From positions 100,976 to 164,975 of the forward strand of contig NZ_QOVF01000005.1 in NCBI RefSeq assembly GCF_008365385.1: a DNA stretch of 64,000 nt. Reading direction: 5' to 3'. Positions within the stretch are counted from its first letter, which is position 1; each line of letters starts with the position of its first letter. The notes under the pieces were generated by a model. The model worked only from the letters and a program-made list of their open reading frames with translations. It made no database searches and was not told where the DNA came from. Source of the stretch: Halopseudomonas laoshanensis (GTDB taxonomy: Bacteria > Pseudomonadota > Gammaproteobacteria > Pseudomonadales > Pseudomonadaceae). Shown here in pieces: positions 16,239-25,683 of this stretch. Position numbers and translations under genes: made by a program.

Positions 16239-17465
16239 ATGAAGAAGGATCCCACTAAAGGTTTTATCGCACTACTCGGCTGGGCACCCAATGCCGTCGA
16301 AGCAGCCGCTACCTTTGATCGCCGTTATGTGGTCGTTGCCCCCGAATGGGCGGAAGAATATTGCAAGACCCACGACATCCCCTTCGTACCCTGGAACTTC
16401 GAGCGACTGAACGACCGGTCACTGGAAATCGCTCAGACCCTGAAGGACATGGGTGTCGATGTTGCCATCCCGCTGTTTGAAGAAACGGTTGAGTGGGCCG
16501 GCGCGATCAACTCGGTGCTGCTGGACAACCCACGCCTGTTTGGTCAGGCCATGCTCATGCGTGACAAGTCGTTGATGAAGCGTCGCGCTCAGCTGGGTGG
16601 TATTCGCGTCGGCATCTTTGAAGAAGCGCACGACCGTGAAGACGTGATTCGCTTTCTCAAGCGAGTCAACCAGACTCTGCTCAAGCTGGATGGTGATCCG
16701 AACGACCCTATTCATTTCAAGGCCTTCGACAAGGCCGGCTGCCTGGGTCACCGGGTGATACGCACGCCGGACGACGTGGACGCCATTCCGGATGACGAAT
16801 TTCCGTCGCTGATGGAATCACATCTGGACGGCTGGGAATTTGCGGTTGAAGCCTGGGTCCACAACGGCAAGATCCGCTTCCTGAACATCTCCGAATATGT
16901 CCGTCTGGGCTACTCGGTGCATGTGCCTGCCTCACCCGATCTGGAGGCGTATCGCCCGCAGATCGTCAAGCAGATCGAGAAGCTGATCAAGACCTTCGAT
17001 ATTGAATTCGGCATGATCCATCCTGAGTACTTTGTTACCAGTGACGGAGAAATGTACTTTGGCGAAGTCGCCTACCGGCCGCCGGGCTTCAAGGTATTTG
17101 AGCTGCTGGAGCGGGTATACAAGGGCTTTAACGCCTATCACGCCTCAATGCTGGTATTTGATCCGAAGTCCACCGAAGAAGAAGTCAAAGCCTACTTCCC
17201 GCGTGAAGTCGAAGATGCTACCGGTTACGCCGGCTGCTTTGGGGTGTACCCCCGCCGCCGCGTGGTCAGCAAGCTGGAGATGCCCGCCGAGACCGAAGAT
17301 CATCCGTACTTCGAGTCACACGAGCTGACCACTCCGATGGAAGAAATGGTCACCAAGCGCACCGCATTTGGCACGCACTGGGGACTGCTGTACTTTGTTG
17401 GCGAGGATTCCAAAGTCATGCACGACTTGCTCAAGCGTCAGGAAGAGCTCGACTTCTACGTGTAG
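16239..17465 (+). CDS. ATP-grasp domain enzyme, function unknown
   Basis: The start at 16239 has a strong AGGAGG ribosome site; a longer open frame upstream is not needed. The 408-residue protein shows an ATP-grasp layout: an N-terminal Rossmann-like region (GFIALLGWAPNAVEAAATFD), a MRDKSLMKRRAQ Lys segment, WEFAVEAWVHNGKIRFLNIS and a metal-binding end (IEFGMIHPEYF, GEMYFGEVAYRPPGFKVFEL). These enzymes join a carboxylate to an amine or thiol via an acyl phosphate; the substrate is not evident. It is followed 58 bp later by the 673-residue papain-like protein, so the two probably act together. Transcription would start after the ohr terminator. Confidence 0.78.
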   Translation: MKKDPTKGFIALLGWAPNAVEAAATFDRRYVVVAPEWAEEYCKTHDIPFVPWNFERLNDRSLEIAQTLKDMGVDVAIPLFEETVEWAGAINSVLLDNPRLFGQAMLMRDKSLMKRRAQLGGIRVGIFEEAHDREDVIRFLKRVNQTLLKLDGDPNDPIHFKAFDKAGCLGHRVIRTPDDVDAIPDDEFPSLMESHLDGWEFAVEAWVHNGKIRFLNISEYVRLGYSVHVPASPDLEAYRPQIVKQIEKLIKTFDIEFGMIHPEYFVTSDGEMYFGEVAYRPPGFKVFELLERVYKGFNAYHASMLVFDPKSTEEEVKAYFPREVEDATGYAGCFGVYPRRRVVSKLEMPAETEDHPYFESHELTTPMEEMVTKRTAFGTHWGLLYFVGEDSKVMHDLLKRQEELDFYV

Positions 17466-17523
17466 CACATCGGTTTCCGGACCCCTATCATGGGTCGCAA
17501 CAATTTAGGGTAAGGGGAAGTGT

Positions 17524-19545
17524 GTGGCTAGCAGCGATGCCGAGCAACAGGTTGATGACAGCAAGTTGGTGTTGCTGCTGTCGCGGTTTGATGATGCTCT
17601 CCAGGCGCTGAACAATGCGCCCGAGTTTGCCAAAATCGGCAAGCTCGACCGGGTATTCGATACAGCTCGGCGGGTTCTGTTGCATGACGGCGGCTGTGTC
17701 GGATTGGCCGCCCGTGCTGAGGCTCTGGAAAGCGCCGGTGTATTCATGGGCTCGGACTGGGACAGCCCGCAAACGCTGATCCCGGCACTGACCGGCAATA
17801 CCTTGCGCAGCCCGGACGCCAATACACTGGTCATTGAAGCGTTAAGCCAGTTGCGGTTATTGGCGATATCCCGCGGCGATTACGTGCACCCGTCTATGAG
17901 TGCAGAGCAAGCGCATCATTTCCTTACCCAGGTACTGGCCAACAACCTCGTCCTGCTGTTCACACCGCCCAGCGAAGCCGAACGGGAAACCCAGGGCAGG
18001 TTGGCCGTTCTTCCCCGCAACCTGCTTGAACACCTGGCCAGCTGTATCGGCTACGAATTCATCATCGATCAATTGATTGATGAGATCTGGCGCATCCAGC
18101 AGCAACGACCGATTCAGGTCAGCTCCGTGCGTCGCATGATTACCCAGATAGCGATTTGCCAAGCCAACCCCGAGATCGATCTGGGTACCAGCGGTCAGGG
18201 TGCCGACCGACTGGTCAGCAGCCTGTTCGGACCAACGCACGCGTGCCGTGAAGATCCCGGTATCGAGATCTATCAAGAGCGTCTCGAATACATGGACAAC
18301 ACCGCCTTGCAGAGCGAGGCCACCGGCTTTGCGCGGGCGATGCATGATACTGGGCTGGTCTCGGCTTACCACACGGTTCTGGTACGGCACTTGCTGAATG
18401 AAGGCGAACACCTGCTATCGGAAGCTCTGGGCCTGTCATCGACAGGTCGCGATTGCCTGATGTGCTACCGCGAACTGGCGCTCAGCCTGATTGACGCCAG
18501 CGTCTTCCCTGCTACACCGCAGGCTATTTACGGCCTGTCGTTGATGCTGGAGCGCGGCATTCTCTATCAACTGCCAGTAGCCCCTGCGATGTGGCGCCAG
18601 CTGGGGTTACCCCTGAGCACCTACACCCGGGAACGCTTGGCTATGGCCTTTGGTGACCAGGCCACGCCCGAGGCATTCCTGCTTGAAGGCGTGCTCTGCA
18701 TGCTGGGTCTGCCGCTGGGCGTGGGTCAGGGGAATAACCCGACCTGCCAGTCGGCGCGGGCGATGTCCATGTGGGCCTACAATGATCCGGACTACCTGTT
18801 GCAGATGGTGACCTGGGCGGCCCGCGATGACGAAATCATCATGCACTTCGAGGGCCAGGCGATTTCTTCACAGGAAAGCCTGTCCGGGGTAGCCACCAGC
18901 CTGCCAATCGATCTGGACCCGGTATCCTTGATTGTTGTACCGCATCTGGATCGCATTTATGCGGAGATGGGCCGGCGCTGTATTGGCCGCGAAGGAGATC
19001 CGCACCGCTGGGTCAATCCGGAGTTTCATGGCTGGTGGGCCGGCCGCGGCTTCCGCCTGAATGTGGATGTGCCGACCGGCAAGCTGGTCGATCTGGACGG
19101 CTTTCTGCGTCACTTCTATGCTGCTTACCATCCGTTCCATAACGGCAATCAGCCCTTGATCCACCCCCAGCCTGCGGGCATTGCTGTCACCGACAGCGCG
19201 GCGCGTTTTATCGGCTGGCATGCCATTACCATCCTGCGGGTGACTCTGGATCCCAAGGATGTGATGCGGGTGTACTTCTTCAACCCGAACAACGACAGCG
19301 GTCAGAACTGGGGCGACGGCGTGACTGTCAGCACCGCTGGCCATGGCGAGCGGTTTGGGGAGGCTTCACTGCCCTTTGAGCAGTTTCTGTCGCGTCTGTA
19401 TATTTTCCATTACGACCCGCTTGAGCATGGCGAAATGGCCACCGTGACACGCGGCGAACTGGATGAAGTGATTGGCTATATCCAGCGCAGCTGGGGTGCA
19501 GATCGGTTACCTGCCGGCGACCTGCAGGGCGATAGCGGCCAGTAG
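17524..19545 (+). CDS. Large protein with papain-like Cys/His/Asn pattern, partner of ATP-grasp enzyme
   Basis: The GTG start at 17524 follows an AAGGGGAAG ribosome site. The 673-residue protein has no signal peptide or clear membrane segment. Residues 1-380 are mostly helical. From about 395 there is GVGQGNNPTCQSARAMSMWA with Cys408, then FIGWHAITILRVTLD with His566, then VYFFNPNNDSGQNWGDG with Asn587/589. The order Cys, His in an HAITIL strand, then Asn before a GxNWG turn resembles papain-fold peptidases or transglutaminase-like enzymes. This is inference from motif order; no named family is recognised. It lies directly after the ATP-grasp gene. Confidence 0.6.
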   Translation: MASSDAEQQVDDSKLVLLLSRFDDALQALNNAPEFAKIGKLDRVFDTARRVLLHDGGCVGLAARAEALESAGVFMGSDWDSPQTLIPALTGNTLRSPDANTLVIEALSQLRLLAISRGDYVHPSMSAEQAHHFLTQVLANNLVLLFTPPSEAERETQGRLAVLPRNLLEHLASCIGYEFIIDQLIDEIWRIQQQRPIQVSSVRRMITQIAICQANPEIDLGTSGQGADRLVSSLFGPTHACREDPGIEIYQERLEYMDNTALQSEATGFARAMHDTGLVSAYHTVLVRHLLNEGEHLLSEALGLSSTGRDCLMCYRELALSLIDASVFPATPQAIYGLSLMLERGILYQLPVAPAMWRQLGLPLSTYTRERLAMAFGDQATPEAFLLEGVLCMLGLPLGVGQGNNPTCQSARAMSMWAYNDPDYLLQMVTWAARDDEIIMHFEGQAISSQESLSGVATSLPIDLDPVSLIVVPHLDRIYAEMGRRCIGREGDPHRWVNPEFHGWWAGRGFRLNVDVPTGKLVDLDGFLRHFYAAYHPFHNGNQPLIHPQPAGIAVTDSAARFIGWHAITILRVTLDPKDVMRVYFFNPNNDSGQNWGDGVTVSTAGHGERFGEASLPFEQFLSRLYIFHYDPLEHGEMATVTRGELDEVIGYIQRSWGADRLPAGDLQGDSGQ

Positions 19546-19554
19546 TCGGAGTGA

Positions 19555-20373
19555 TCAGCCTTCGGGGCTGATCCTTCGCTGCATCTGCTGGTACCAGCGG
19601 TAGCCGACCCAGCATGAAGCGACCAGATAAGGAAAGGCGCCCAGTACCCACATGATCAATCCGGCCAGTTGCTGGTCCTCCAGCGGCCGATCTGCTCCGT
19701 AAAGCGACGATTGTGCGAACGTCAGCATCGCCCCCAAAAACCCCGTATGCATCAAGGTAAACAGCAGCGCGAACAGTGCCCAGTGCACATTGCGCGAGGC
19801 GCTCTTCAGCACTGCCCACCAGAACAACCCCGCCGTTACCAGAAAGAAGGCGTGTTCGATCACATGCCACCAGGGATTATCCAGCGCCAGTACGTAAAAA
19901 TAAGGGGTATGCCAGAACCAGATGACCATGCCATGCACATAGGCGGTGAGCATCGGATGCCGAGTAAAGCGCAGCATCGGCTCCCAGACTAGCGCGCCCG
20001 CACGTCCACCCCCGGCAGATATCTGCGGCAGCGGTCGCGACAGCACAAACAGCGGCGCGATGACCACCATGAACAACATGTGCTGGACCATGTGCCAGGC
20101 CGTGCTGGTTTCCGCCCATTCATCCAACGGACCCAGCACAGCATAAAAGCTCAGAATCATGGTGGTGTGAAACGCGGCGGATTGCCAAATTGCCGGGCGC
20201 ACGCGCCAGGCACCAACCAGATAGAGCAACCAGAATCCGGCCATGACCAGCGCGCTCAACAGTCCCGCGAGCTGTTCCTGACCGCCGCCTTCAAGGGGGC
20301 TATGCGCCCATGTGGACGATACAGGCACCCATACCCCCGCGAGCACGCCTAATGCCACACGTTTTAAATGCAT
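19555..20373 (-). CDS. ctaG: Cytochrome c oxidase assembly factor CtaG (caa3 type)
   Basis: The 272-residue protein has about seven membrane helices and the CtaG_caa3 features FYAVLGPLDEWAETSTAWHM, VQHMLFMVVIAPLFVLSRPL and HTPYFYVLALDNPWWHVIEH. The paired His residues are typical of this family, which assists copper centre assembly of the oxidase. It ends the minus-strand cluster coxB-ctaD-117 aa-ctaG, and its start overlaps the 117-residue gene's stop by ten bases. Confidence 0.87.
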   Translation of the reverse strand: MHLKRVALGVLAGVWVPVSSTWAHSPLEGGGQEQLAGLLSALVMAGFWLLYLVGAWRVRPAIWQSAAFHTTMILSFYAVLGPLDEWAETSTAWHMVQHMLFMVVIAPLFVLSRPLPQISAGGGRAGALVWEPMLRFTRHPMLTAYVHGMVIWFWHTPYFYVLALDNPWWHVIEHAFFLVTAGLFWWAVLKSASRNVHWALFALLFTLMHTGFLGAMLTFAQSSLYGADRPLEDQQLAGLIMWVLGAFPYLVASCWVGYRWYQQMQRRISPEG

Positions 20374-20717
20374 GGGGGTAAAATCGCGCCGGGAAGCGCA
20401 AGCCCAACTGCCGCCAGCGCCGAGATCAGATAGACAGCGGCGGCAATCCGCGCGACAAACCGCCCGGTAGCGGCGCCTTCATCGGTATCCGGCGCAGCCC
20501 CCCAGCAGCGCCTGGCAGACCAGAGCAGAAAACTGCTGACCAGCGCTGCGAGCAGCAACATGGAAGCGTTAACCCAGGTCAAGGCACCGCGCTCCTCATC
20601 AGGCGGCGCGAACTCGCAGGCCAGCGACAAGCCGCCGTACAGCGCAACGAACCACAGGCTCCAGATCACCAGTCCAAGAAATAGATGCAGTGGGTGCAGC
20701 GGTGACCACGGCGACAT
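20364..20717 (-). CDS. Membrane protein in the cytochrome oxidase cluster (117 aa)
   Basis: The protein has three predicted membrane segments (about residues 13-35, 50-68 and 88-112). It starts at the base where ctaD ends and overlaps ctaG, so it is firmly part of the oxidase operon. It resembles no named oxidase subunit; a subunit IV-like or assembly role is inferred from position only. Confidence 0.65.
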   Translation of the reverse strand: MSPWSPLHPLHLFLGLVIWSLWFVALYGGLSLACEFAPPDEERGALTWVNASMLLLAALVSSFLLWSARRCWGAAPDTDEGAATGRFVARIAAAVYLISALAAVGLALPGAILPPCI

Positions 20718-23233
20718 CAGACACCTCCCCAGGCCATCGGCAACAGCACAAAGGCGGCAAAGCTCATCCAGAACACACCCAGCGTATACATCCAGAATGG
20801 CTGCACCACCACCGGCTCGTAAGGCAGGCGCAGGGCCACGTAACCTATGCGCACGCGTACCGCTTGCAGCACGGTGAAGATAGTCGCCAGGCCGCCATGA
20901 AACAGCAGGTAATAGAGCATTACGGTCAGCACTGCGTCATGCGCCAGCTCACCCGGCGTCAAGGGCGCGGTGACCAGTACCCAGACCAGGCTGAGAAAAT
21001 GCAACAGACCCAATCCGGCGGCCAGCCACAGCAGGTTCTGCAACCGCGCATCGGTACCCTGACGCAACTGACTTACTGCCCGGCGAAACACCAATACAGC
21101 CAGGCTCAGCAACACACCGCTGGCAATCAAAGGCAACAGGGCAATGGGGCCCTCTTCCGGTGCCGCCCATTGCGGCGCTGCGGTCCATAGATAAAACCAG
21201 CCGAACAGCAGCGACACGTACAAGGTGCCGTTGGCCATCAGACTGATGACCATGCCCCACAGGCCCGGTCCATCGAAGGTTCTTGAATGCAGCGGCGGAT
21301 CTACCGGATCGTCATCACGCCAAGGCGAAGCGACTGGATGAGCGCCGTTGTGCCAACTCCAGCGTAGTGCAAAGAACAGCACGCCGAAGCATGCCGCCAG
21401 CGCCAGCGGATAGGCTTTGACCAACAGACTGATACACACCACGGCGATCACCGCGGCGGTCTGCATCGGCAACCAGGAATTGGTGGGTAGATGCACAATC
21501 TCGCGTACCTTGCCGGTAATCGCATCCGAGCCAAAAATGTCCCGACGCTGATTCAGCACCTCCGGCAACCCGTGCTTACCTGCCGCAATGGTATCGGGCA
21601 GATCAGGCTGATCCCACATGGGATGTCGCGTCGTGATGTCCGGCAGGCTGGCAAAGTTGTACGCACTGACCGGCATCGGTGTGGCCCATTCCAGCGTATC
21701 GGCGTTCCACGGATTGCGCTCGGCCTTGCGGCCGAAACGGAAATGCAGCGCGATATCGAGGATCACCACCGCCACGCCGATGGCCATGACAAAACCGCCC
21801 ACCGATGACAGCAGATTCAGCCAGCCCCAACCCATTTCCGCATCATAGGTATATACCCGGCGCGGCATACCCAGCAGACCCGTCAGGTGCATCAGCAGGA
21901 AGGTCATGTTGAAGCCGCCAAAAAACAGCCAGAAGCCCCAGCGCCCCAAGGTGTCCGAAGGCATGCGCCCGGAAATATGCGGCAGCCAGTAATAAAAGCC
22001 CGCCACCAATGGAAACAGCATCCCGCCGACCAGCACGTAATGCATATGTGCGACGACGAAGTGGGTGTCATGCACCTGCCAATTGAACGGTACCAGCGCC
22101 AGCATCACCCCGGTCAGACCGCCACAGACAAATACGATCAGAAACCCCAGAATCCACAGCATGGGCAAACGGAACAGCACCTTGCCGCTCCATAATGTCG
22201 CCAGCCAGGAAAATATCTGAATCGCCGTGGGTATCGCCACCAGCATGCTGGCTACCGAAAAGAACGCCAGCGCCAGTTGCGGAATGCCCACAGTGAACAT
22301 GTGATGCACCCACAGGCCGAAGCTGATGAACCCCATGACGATGATCGCCAGCACAATCCAGCGATACCCCACCAGTGGACGCTGAGCGAACACCGGAATC
22401 AGCGTGGAGACGATCCCAGCCGCCGGCAGAAAAATGATGTACACCTCAGGGTGACCGAACAGCCAGAACAGATGCTGCCACAACAGCGGATCGCCGCCAC
22501 CGGCTACCTCGAAGAATACCCAGCCCGCGGCGCGCTCCAGTTCCAGCAGGATGCTGCCGAGAATCAACGGCGGAAAGCCGAAAATGATCATCAGCGCCAT
22601 CGCCAGGATGTACCAGCAGAAGATCGGCATCTTATTCAGCGCCATGCCGTTGGCCCGGGTACGCAGTATCGAGACCACCAGCTCGACACCGGCGGAGATA
22701 GCCGAAATCTCGACGAAGGTGATGCCCAATAGCCAGAAGTCGGACCCGGGACCCGGGGAGTAGGTTGAACTGCTGAGCGGCGTGTACATGAACCAGCCCG
22801 CATCCGGCGCAATCTGCAGCACCAGGCTGGACATGATGATCAGGCCGCCGAACAGATAACAGTAATAGCCAAGCGCACTAAGCCGCGGAAACACCAGATC
22901 ACGGGTACCGATCATCTTCGGGATCAGATACATGGCCGCGCCTTCCAGCACCGGGATCGCGAACAGAAACATCATCACCGTGCCATGCATGGTGAATATC
23001 TGGTTGTACAGATCAGGCCCGATGATGTCCTGTTCCGGCAGCGCCAGCTGGGTGCGGACCAGCATCGCCAGCACGCCGCCGACCAGGAAAAAAGCCAGGC
23101 CGGTAATCAGAAAACGCAGGCCTACGGTTGTATGATTGACCGCCGAAGCCGACCGCCAGCCGGGTTCGTTGCCCCATACGCGCTCAAGCTCCTCGTGGCG
23201 CGCTTGATCGGGTTGGTTTCTATGTTCAGTCAT
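20717..23233 (-). CDS. ctaD: Cytochrome c oxidase subunit I fused to subunit III
   Basis: The 838-residue protein carries subunit I in residues 1-560: MHGTVMMFLFAIPVLEGAAM (haem a His), WLFGHPEVYIIFLPAAG (CuB His and cross-linked Tyr), WVHHMFTVG (CuB His pair) and HDTHFVVAHMHYVL (haem ligands). Residues 600-838 add a subunit III-like domain with further membrane segments (NGTLYVSLLFGWFYLWT). The I+III fusion is known in caa3/aa3 oxidases of several bacteria. The enzyme reduces oxygen to water and pumps protons. It overlaps coxB by eight bases. Confidence 0.93.
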   Translation of the reverse strand: MTEHRNQPDQARHEELERVWGNEPGWRSASAVNHTTVGLRFLITGLAFFLVGGVLAMLVRTQLALPEQDIIGPDLYNQIFTMHGTVMMFLFAIPVLEGAAMYLIPKMIGTRDLVFPRLSALGYYCYLFGGLIIMSSLVLQIAPDAGWFMYTPLSSSTYSPGPGSDFWLLGITFVEISAISAGVELVVSILRTRANGMALNKMPIFCWYILAMALMIIFGFPPLILGSILLELERAAGWVFFEVAGGGDPLLWQHLFWLFGHPEVYIIFLPAAGIVSTLIPVFAQRPLVGYRWIVLAIIVMGFISFGLWVHHMFTVGIPQLALAFFSVASMLVAIPTAIQIFSWLATLWSGKVLFRLPMLWILGFLIVFVCGGLTGVMLALVPFNWQVHDTHFVVAHMHYVLVGGMLFPLVAGFYYWLPHISGRMPSDTLGRWGFWLFFGGFNMTFLLMHLTGLLGMPRRVYTYDAEMGWGWLNLLSSVGGFVMAIGVAVVILDIALHFRFGRKAERNPWNADTLEWATPMPVSAYNFASLPDITTRHPMWDQPDLPDTIAAGKHGLPEVLNQRRDIFGSDAITGKVREIVHLPTNSWLPMQTAAVIAVVCISLLVKAYPLALAACFGVLFFALRWSWHNGAHPVASPWRDDDPVDPPLHSRTFDGPGLWGMVISLMANGTLYVSLLFGWFYLWTAAPQWAAPEEGPIALLPLIASGVLLSLAVLVFRRAVSQLRQGTDARLQNLLWLAAGLGLLHFLSLVWVLVTAPLTPGELAHDAVLTVMLYYLLFHGGLATIFTVLQAVRVRIGYVALRLPYEPVVVQPFWMYTLGVFWMSFAAFVLLPMAWGGV

Positions 23234-23930
23234 CGGCTTGCATCTCCGTCAGCCATGCCTGGTAACCATCCGGTTCGTGGGCCTCTACGGTAAATTGCAT
23301 GTGCGCGTGACCGCGGCCGCAAAATTCACTGCAACTGCCGTGATAAACACCGGGGTGATCTGCTTCCAAGCGCAGAATATTGGTTCTGCCCGGAAACATA
23401 TCCATCTTGCCACCCAGTCGCGGCACCCAGAACGCGTGGATAACATCGTTGCTGGTCAGGCGCAGATCCACCGGCACGCCGGCAGGAATGTGCAACTGGT
23501 CCTTCAGCACAATGCCGGTATCCGGATAGCTGACTTCCCACCACCATTGGTGGGCAGTGACATCAATGCGCACTACCTCGCCGTCGTCCGGTGGCAATGG
23601 CAGCATTCGCTGACCCAGTGGGATACCCACCGCCAGGATCACGACAATACTCAGAATGGGTAGAATCAACCCGCCGCCGATCACCCAGCGATTTTGCTCG
23701 CGCTGCGCCTCCCGGTCGCTGACTTCGCCAGGATCACGGCGCATGGCATGCAGCCACAGCACTATCACTGCCACCAACACCAGGGTAAAGAACCCGAACA
23801 TCCCCCACCACATCCACGCGCCCGCCTGAGCACTAGGGCCTCCTGGCTGCAACGAGGACATCGGACCGCTACAACCGCCGAGCAGCAAGGACGTGCCAAG
23901 CAGCGCTGCGGCTGCTAATCTTTCGCTCAC
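23226..23930 (-). CDS. coxB: Cytochrome c oxidase subunit II
   Basis: From a GTG at 23930 the protein is 234 residues with a lipoprotein signal (ALLGTSLLLGGC, lipobox LGGC), two membrane helices, and a cupredoxin domain with the CuA ligands in HGSCSEFCGRGHAHM and the aromatic patch DVTAHQWWWEV. No haem c motif is present, so it is an aa3 rather than a caa3 subunit II. The start lacks a strong ribosome site and is the least certain point; a much longer upstream frame overlaps the divergent gene and is rejected. First gene of the operon. Confidence 0.85.
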   Translation of the reverse strand: MSERLAAAALLGTSLLLGGCSGPMSSLQPGGPSAQAGAWMWWGMFGFFTLVLVAVIVLWLHAMRRDPGEVSDREAQREQNRWVIGGGLILPILSIVVILAVGIPLGQRMLPLPPDDGEVVRIDVTAHQWWWEVSYPDTGIVLKDQLHIPAGVPVDLRLTSNDVIHAFWVPRLGGKMDMFPGRTNILRLEADHPGVYHGSCSEFCGRGHAHMQFTVEAHEPDGYQAWLTEMQADD

Positions 23931-23981
23931 ACCACGACTTGCCCGACGGGCAGGCGCACGGGCATAACGTCGAGGATCAAG

Positions 23982-24488
23982 ATGGCTTCCGCTTCCATTA
24001 TCAGCAAAATGTCGATTCACGGGCATCCGATACATCCGATGGTCATTCACTTTCCGGTGGCTGCCCTGCTGGGTCTGATCGGGACTGACATCGCCTATCT
24101 GCTGAGTGGCGATTTTTTCTGGGCCAGAGCCGGACTGTGGCTGGCGGGCGTGGGCGTCGTGGGCGGATGGATATCCGGCACCATCGGTTTGCTCGACCTG
24201 ATTATTGTTGAACAGATACGTCGCCTCATCACGGCCTGGTGCCATGCCATTCTGGCGGTCATGCTGCTGTCTGTCGCCACGCTCAACTGGCTCAGCCGGT
24301 TGGGCAGCCCGGATGCACTGATCATGCCTTGGGGCCTGTATATGTCGCTGCTGGGCGGCTTGTTGATCGCCCTTGCCAGCTTTCTCGGCGGACAACTGGT
24401 TTACGACCATGCGGTGGGCGTCGCGCCGGAGAAAACCGCAAAGCGGGTGGCGCGCAACATGAAAATCCAACAGTACGATGAGCCCTGA
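23982..24488 (+). CDS. DUF2231 membrane protein
   Basis: The 168-residue protein begins with SIHGHPIHPMVIHFPVAALL, the paired His motif of DUF2231, and has four membrane helices. It is divergent from coxB with about 50 bp between, so both may share a control region. The His pair near the membrane suggests haem or metal binding, which fits a respiratory context, but no function is established. Confidence 0.8.
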   Translation: MASASIISKMSIHGHPIHPMVIHFPVAALLGLIGTDIAYLLSGDFFWARAGLWLAGVGVVGGWISGTIGLLDLIIVEQIRRLITAWCHAILAVMLLSVATLNWLSRLGSPDALIMPWGLYMSLLGGLLIALASFLGGQLVYDHAVGVAPEKTAKRVARNMKIQQYDEP

Positions 24489-24493
24489 GACAT

Positions 24494-24958
24494 TCATGGC
24501 CAAACCTCCAACACAGGTTTGGCCAGTACCAGCCAGATAATTCCCGCCATCAGCGCGCAGGCCGTCAGCCCCAGCACCAGACACCACACCCGCAACGGCT
24601 TGCCGTTATTGGCTTCCAGGCGCAGCACCAGCATACCGAGCAAGGTATGAACGAACACCAGACCCACCACCAGTGTCAGCTTGGCAATCAGCCAGACCGT
24701 TACCGTATGGTTCACCAGAAAAACCAGACTGCCTGCCAGAATTGCCAACAACGCGGCAGGCGTAGCTACGCGTGTGAATACAAAGCGTGCAATGGAATCG
24801 AACGGGTCCGGTGGCTCCTTGATCGCGGAACCCTCGATGGCCGGATTGTTGATCTCGGAATTATCCCGAGAGGCACCCGCAATCAGCGCCGGCAGATAAA
24901 GCAGACACGCACCCCAGAACAACAAGGCAGCTATGTGTAAAACCAGTAACCAGAGCAT
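24494..24958 (-). CDS. CopD/HemJ-like membrane protein
   Basis: The 154-residue protein has four membrane helices and begins MLWLLVLHIAALLFWGACLL, with a His in the first helix as in CopD-type proteins. ARFVFTRVATPAALLAILAG and KLTLVVGLVFVHTLLGM follow. The family includes copper-transfer and haem-biosynthesis membrane proteins. It converges with the DUF2231 gene beside the oxidase cluster, which supports a haem/copper role by context only. Confidence 0.65.
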   Translation of the reverse strand: MLWLLVLHIAALLFWGACLLYLPALIAGASRDNSEINNPAIEGSAIKEPPDPFDSIARFVFTRVATPAALLAILAGSLVFLVNHTVTVWLIAKLTLVVGLVFVHTLLGMLVLRLEANNGKPLRVWCLVLGLTACALMAGIIWLVLAKPVLEVWP

Positions 24959-25006
24959 CGCGTCGGCAACTCCTTGTATGCATGGTCGAAGACGGGCGAG
25001 CCAGGA

Positions 25007-25591
25007 CTACAGAAATTTAATGATCGCCAAACTACCCGCAGCCCCGATAAAAGATACCGCAATAAGGACCAGCAGGCCGTCGCGCGCTACCAAAGCCAGA
25101 CCAAGGATGGCTAGCGCCAGCCCTACGATTGACGAGGAAAAGGGCACCAGTTCGAGAAACGGCAACGCAGCACCCACCATGACGCAAAGCCCGGCTATCA
25201 GGTAAGTAGATGAGGGATGCAGCATAAAGTTCAGGCGCGGTTTGATCATCCGGTCTACCCGGCGAGCCGTCGGCTTGAGCCAGTCCAGAGCCTTGATCAG
25301 CTTGCTCTGGGCAACAGAGCGATTGAGGATAAACCCCGGCAACCAAAAATGCTTGCGCCCTACCAGCATCTGCAGGGCAATAAGCAAAACGAACAGCCCG
25401 GCAAAGATCGCCATCCCCGGCACTCCGCTAAGCGGGGAAAACAGCGTCAAGCCCATAATCAGGAGTAGCGGACCGAAGGAGCGGTCGCCGACTGACTCGA
25501 CCACCTGGGCCATGGAGACCTGCTGTTCGTCCTTGGCCAGGACGGCAATGTGTTCGAGCAGCTGCTCCAGATTATGTAAAGACGTCGACAA
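25007..25591 (-). CDS. ExoD-family membrane protein (second of two)
   Basis: A TTG at 25591 with a strong AGGAGG ribosome site eight bases upstream gives 194 residues, close to the 198 of the paralogue at 7028-7624; an ATG 16 codons earlier has no ribosome site. It shares DRSFGPLLLIMGLTLFSPLS, KHFWLPGFILNRSVAQSKLI and the paired C-terminal helices with that paralogue. Role as for the first copy: inner-membrane ExoD family, biochemical function unknown. It lies about 90 bp after thrC on the same strand. Confidence 0.8.
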   Translation of the reverse strand: MSTSLHNLEQLLEHIAVLAKDEQQVSMAQVVESVGDRSFGPLLLIMGLTLFSPLSGVPGMAIFAGLFVLLIALQMLVGRKHFWLPGFILNRSVAQSKLIKALDWLKPTARRVDRMIKPRLNFMLHPSSTYLIAGLCVMVGAALPFLELVPFSSSIVGLALAILGLALVARDGLLVLIAVSFIGAAGSLAIIKFL

Positions 25592-25636
25592 CGGCGCTCC
25601 TCCTGCGCAAATCCCACCGGGCTGATCGGGGGGCCT

Positions 25637-25678
25637 CATAGGGATCCCCTCGCCAGGCGCCCCTAGCCGGGAGCCCCT
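25637..25678. repeat. Three 14-bp tandem copies after thrC
   Basis: The copies start at 25637, 25651 and 25665, and each ends in CCCCT (for example CGCCAGGCGCCCCT). They fill the gap between the thrC stop and the ExoD start. Divergence in the first half of each copy suggests an old duplication. Confidence 0.6.
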
Positions 25679-25683
25679 TTAGA

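Noticed and set aside
23931..24587. N-terminal extension of coxB by more than 200 residues
   Set aside because: The extension lies opposite the DUF2231 gene, lacks domain similarity and would bury the lipoprotein signal of subunit II.
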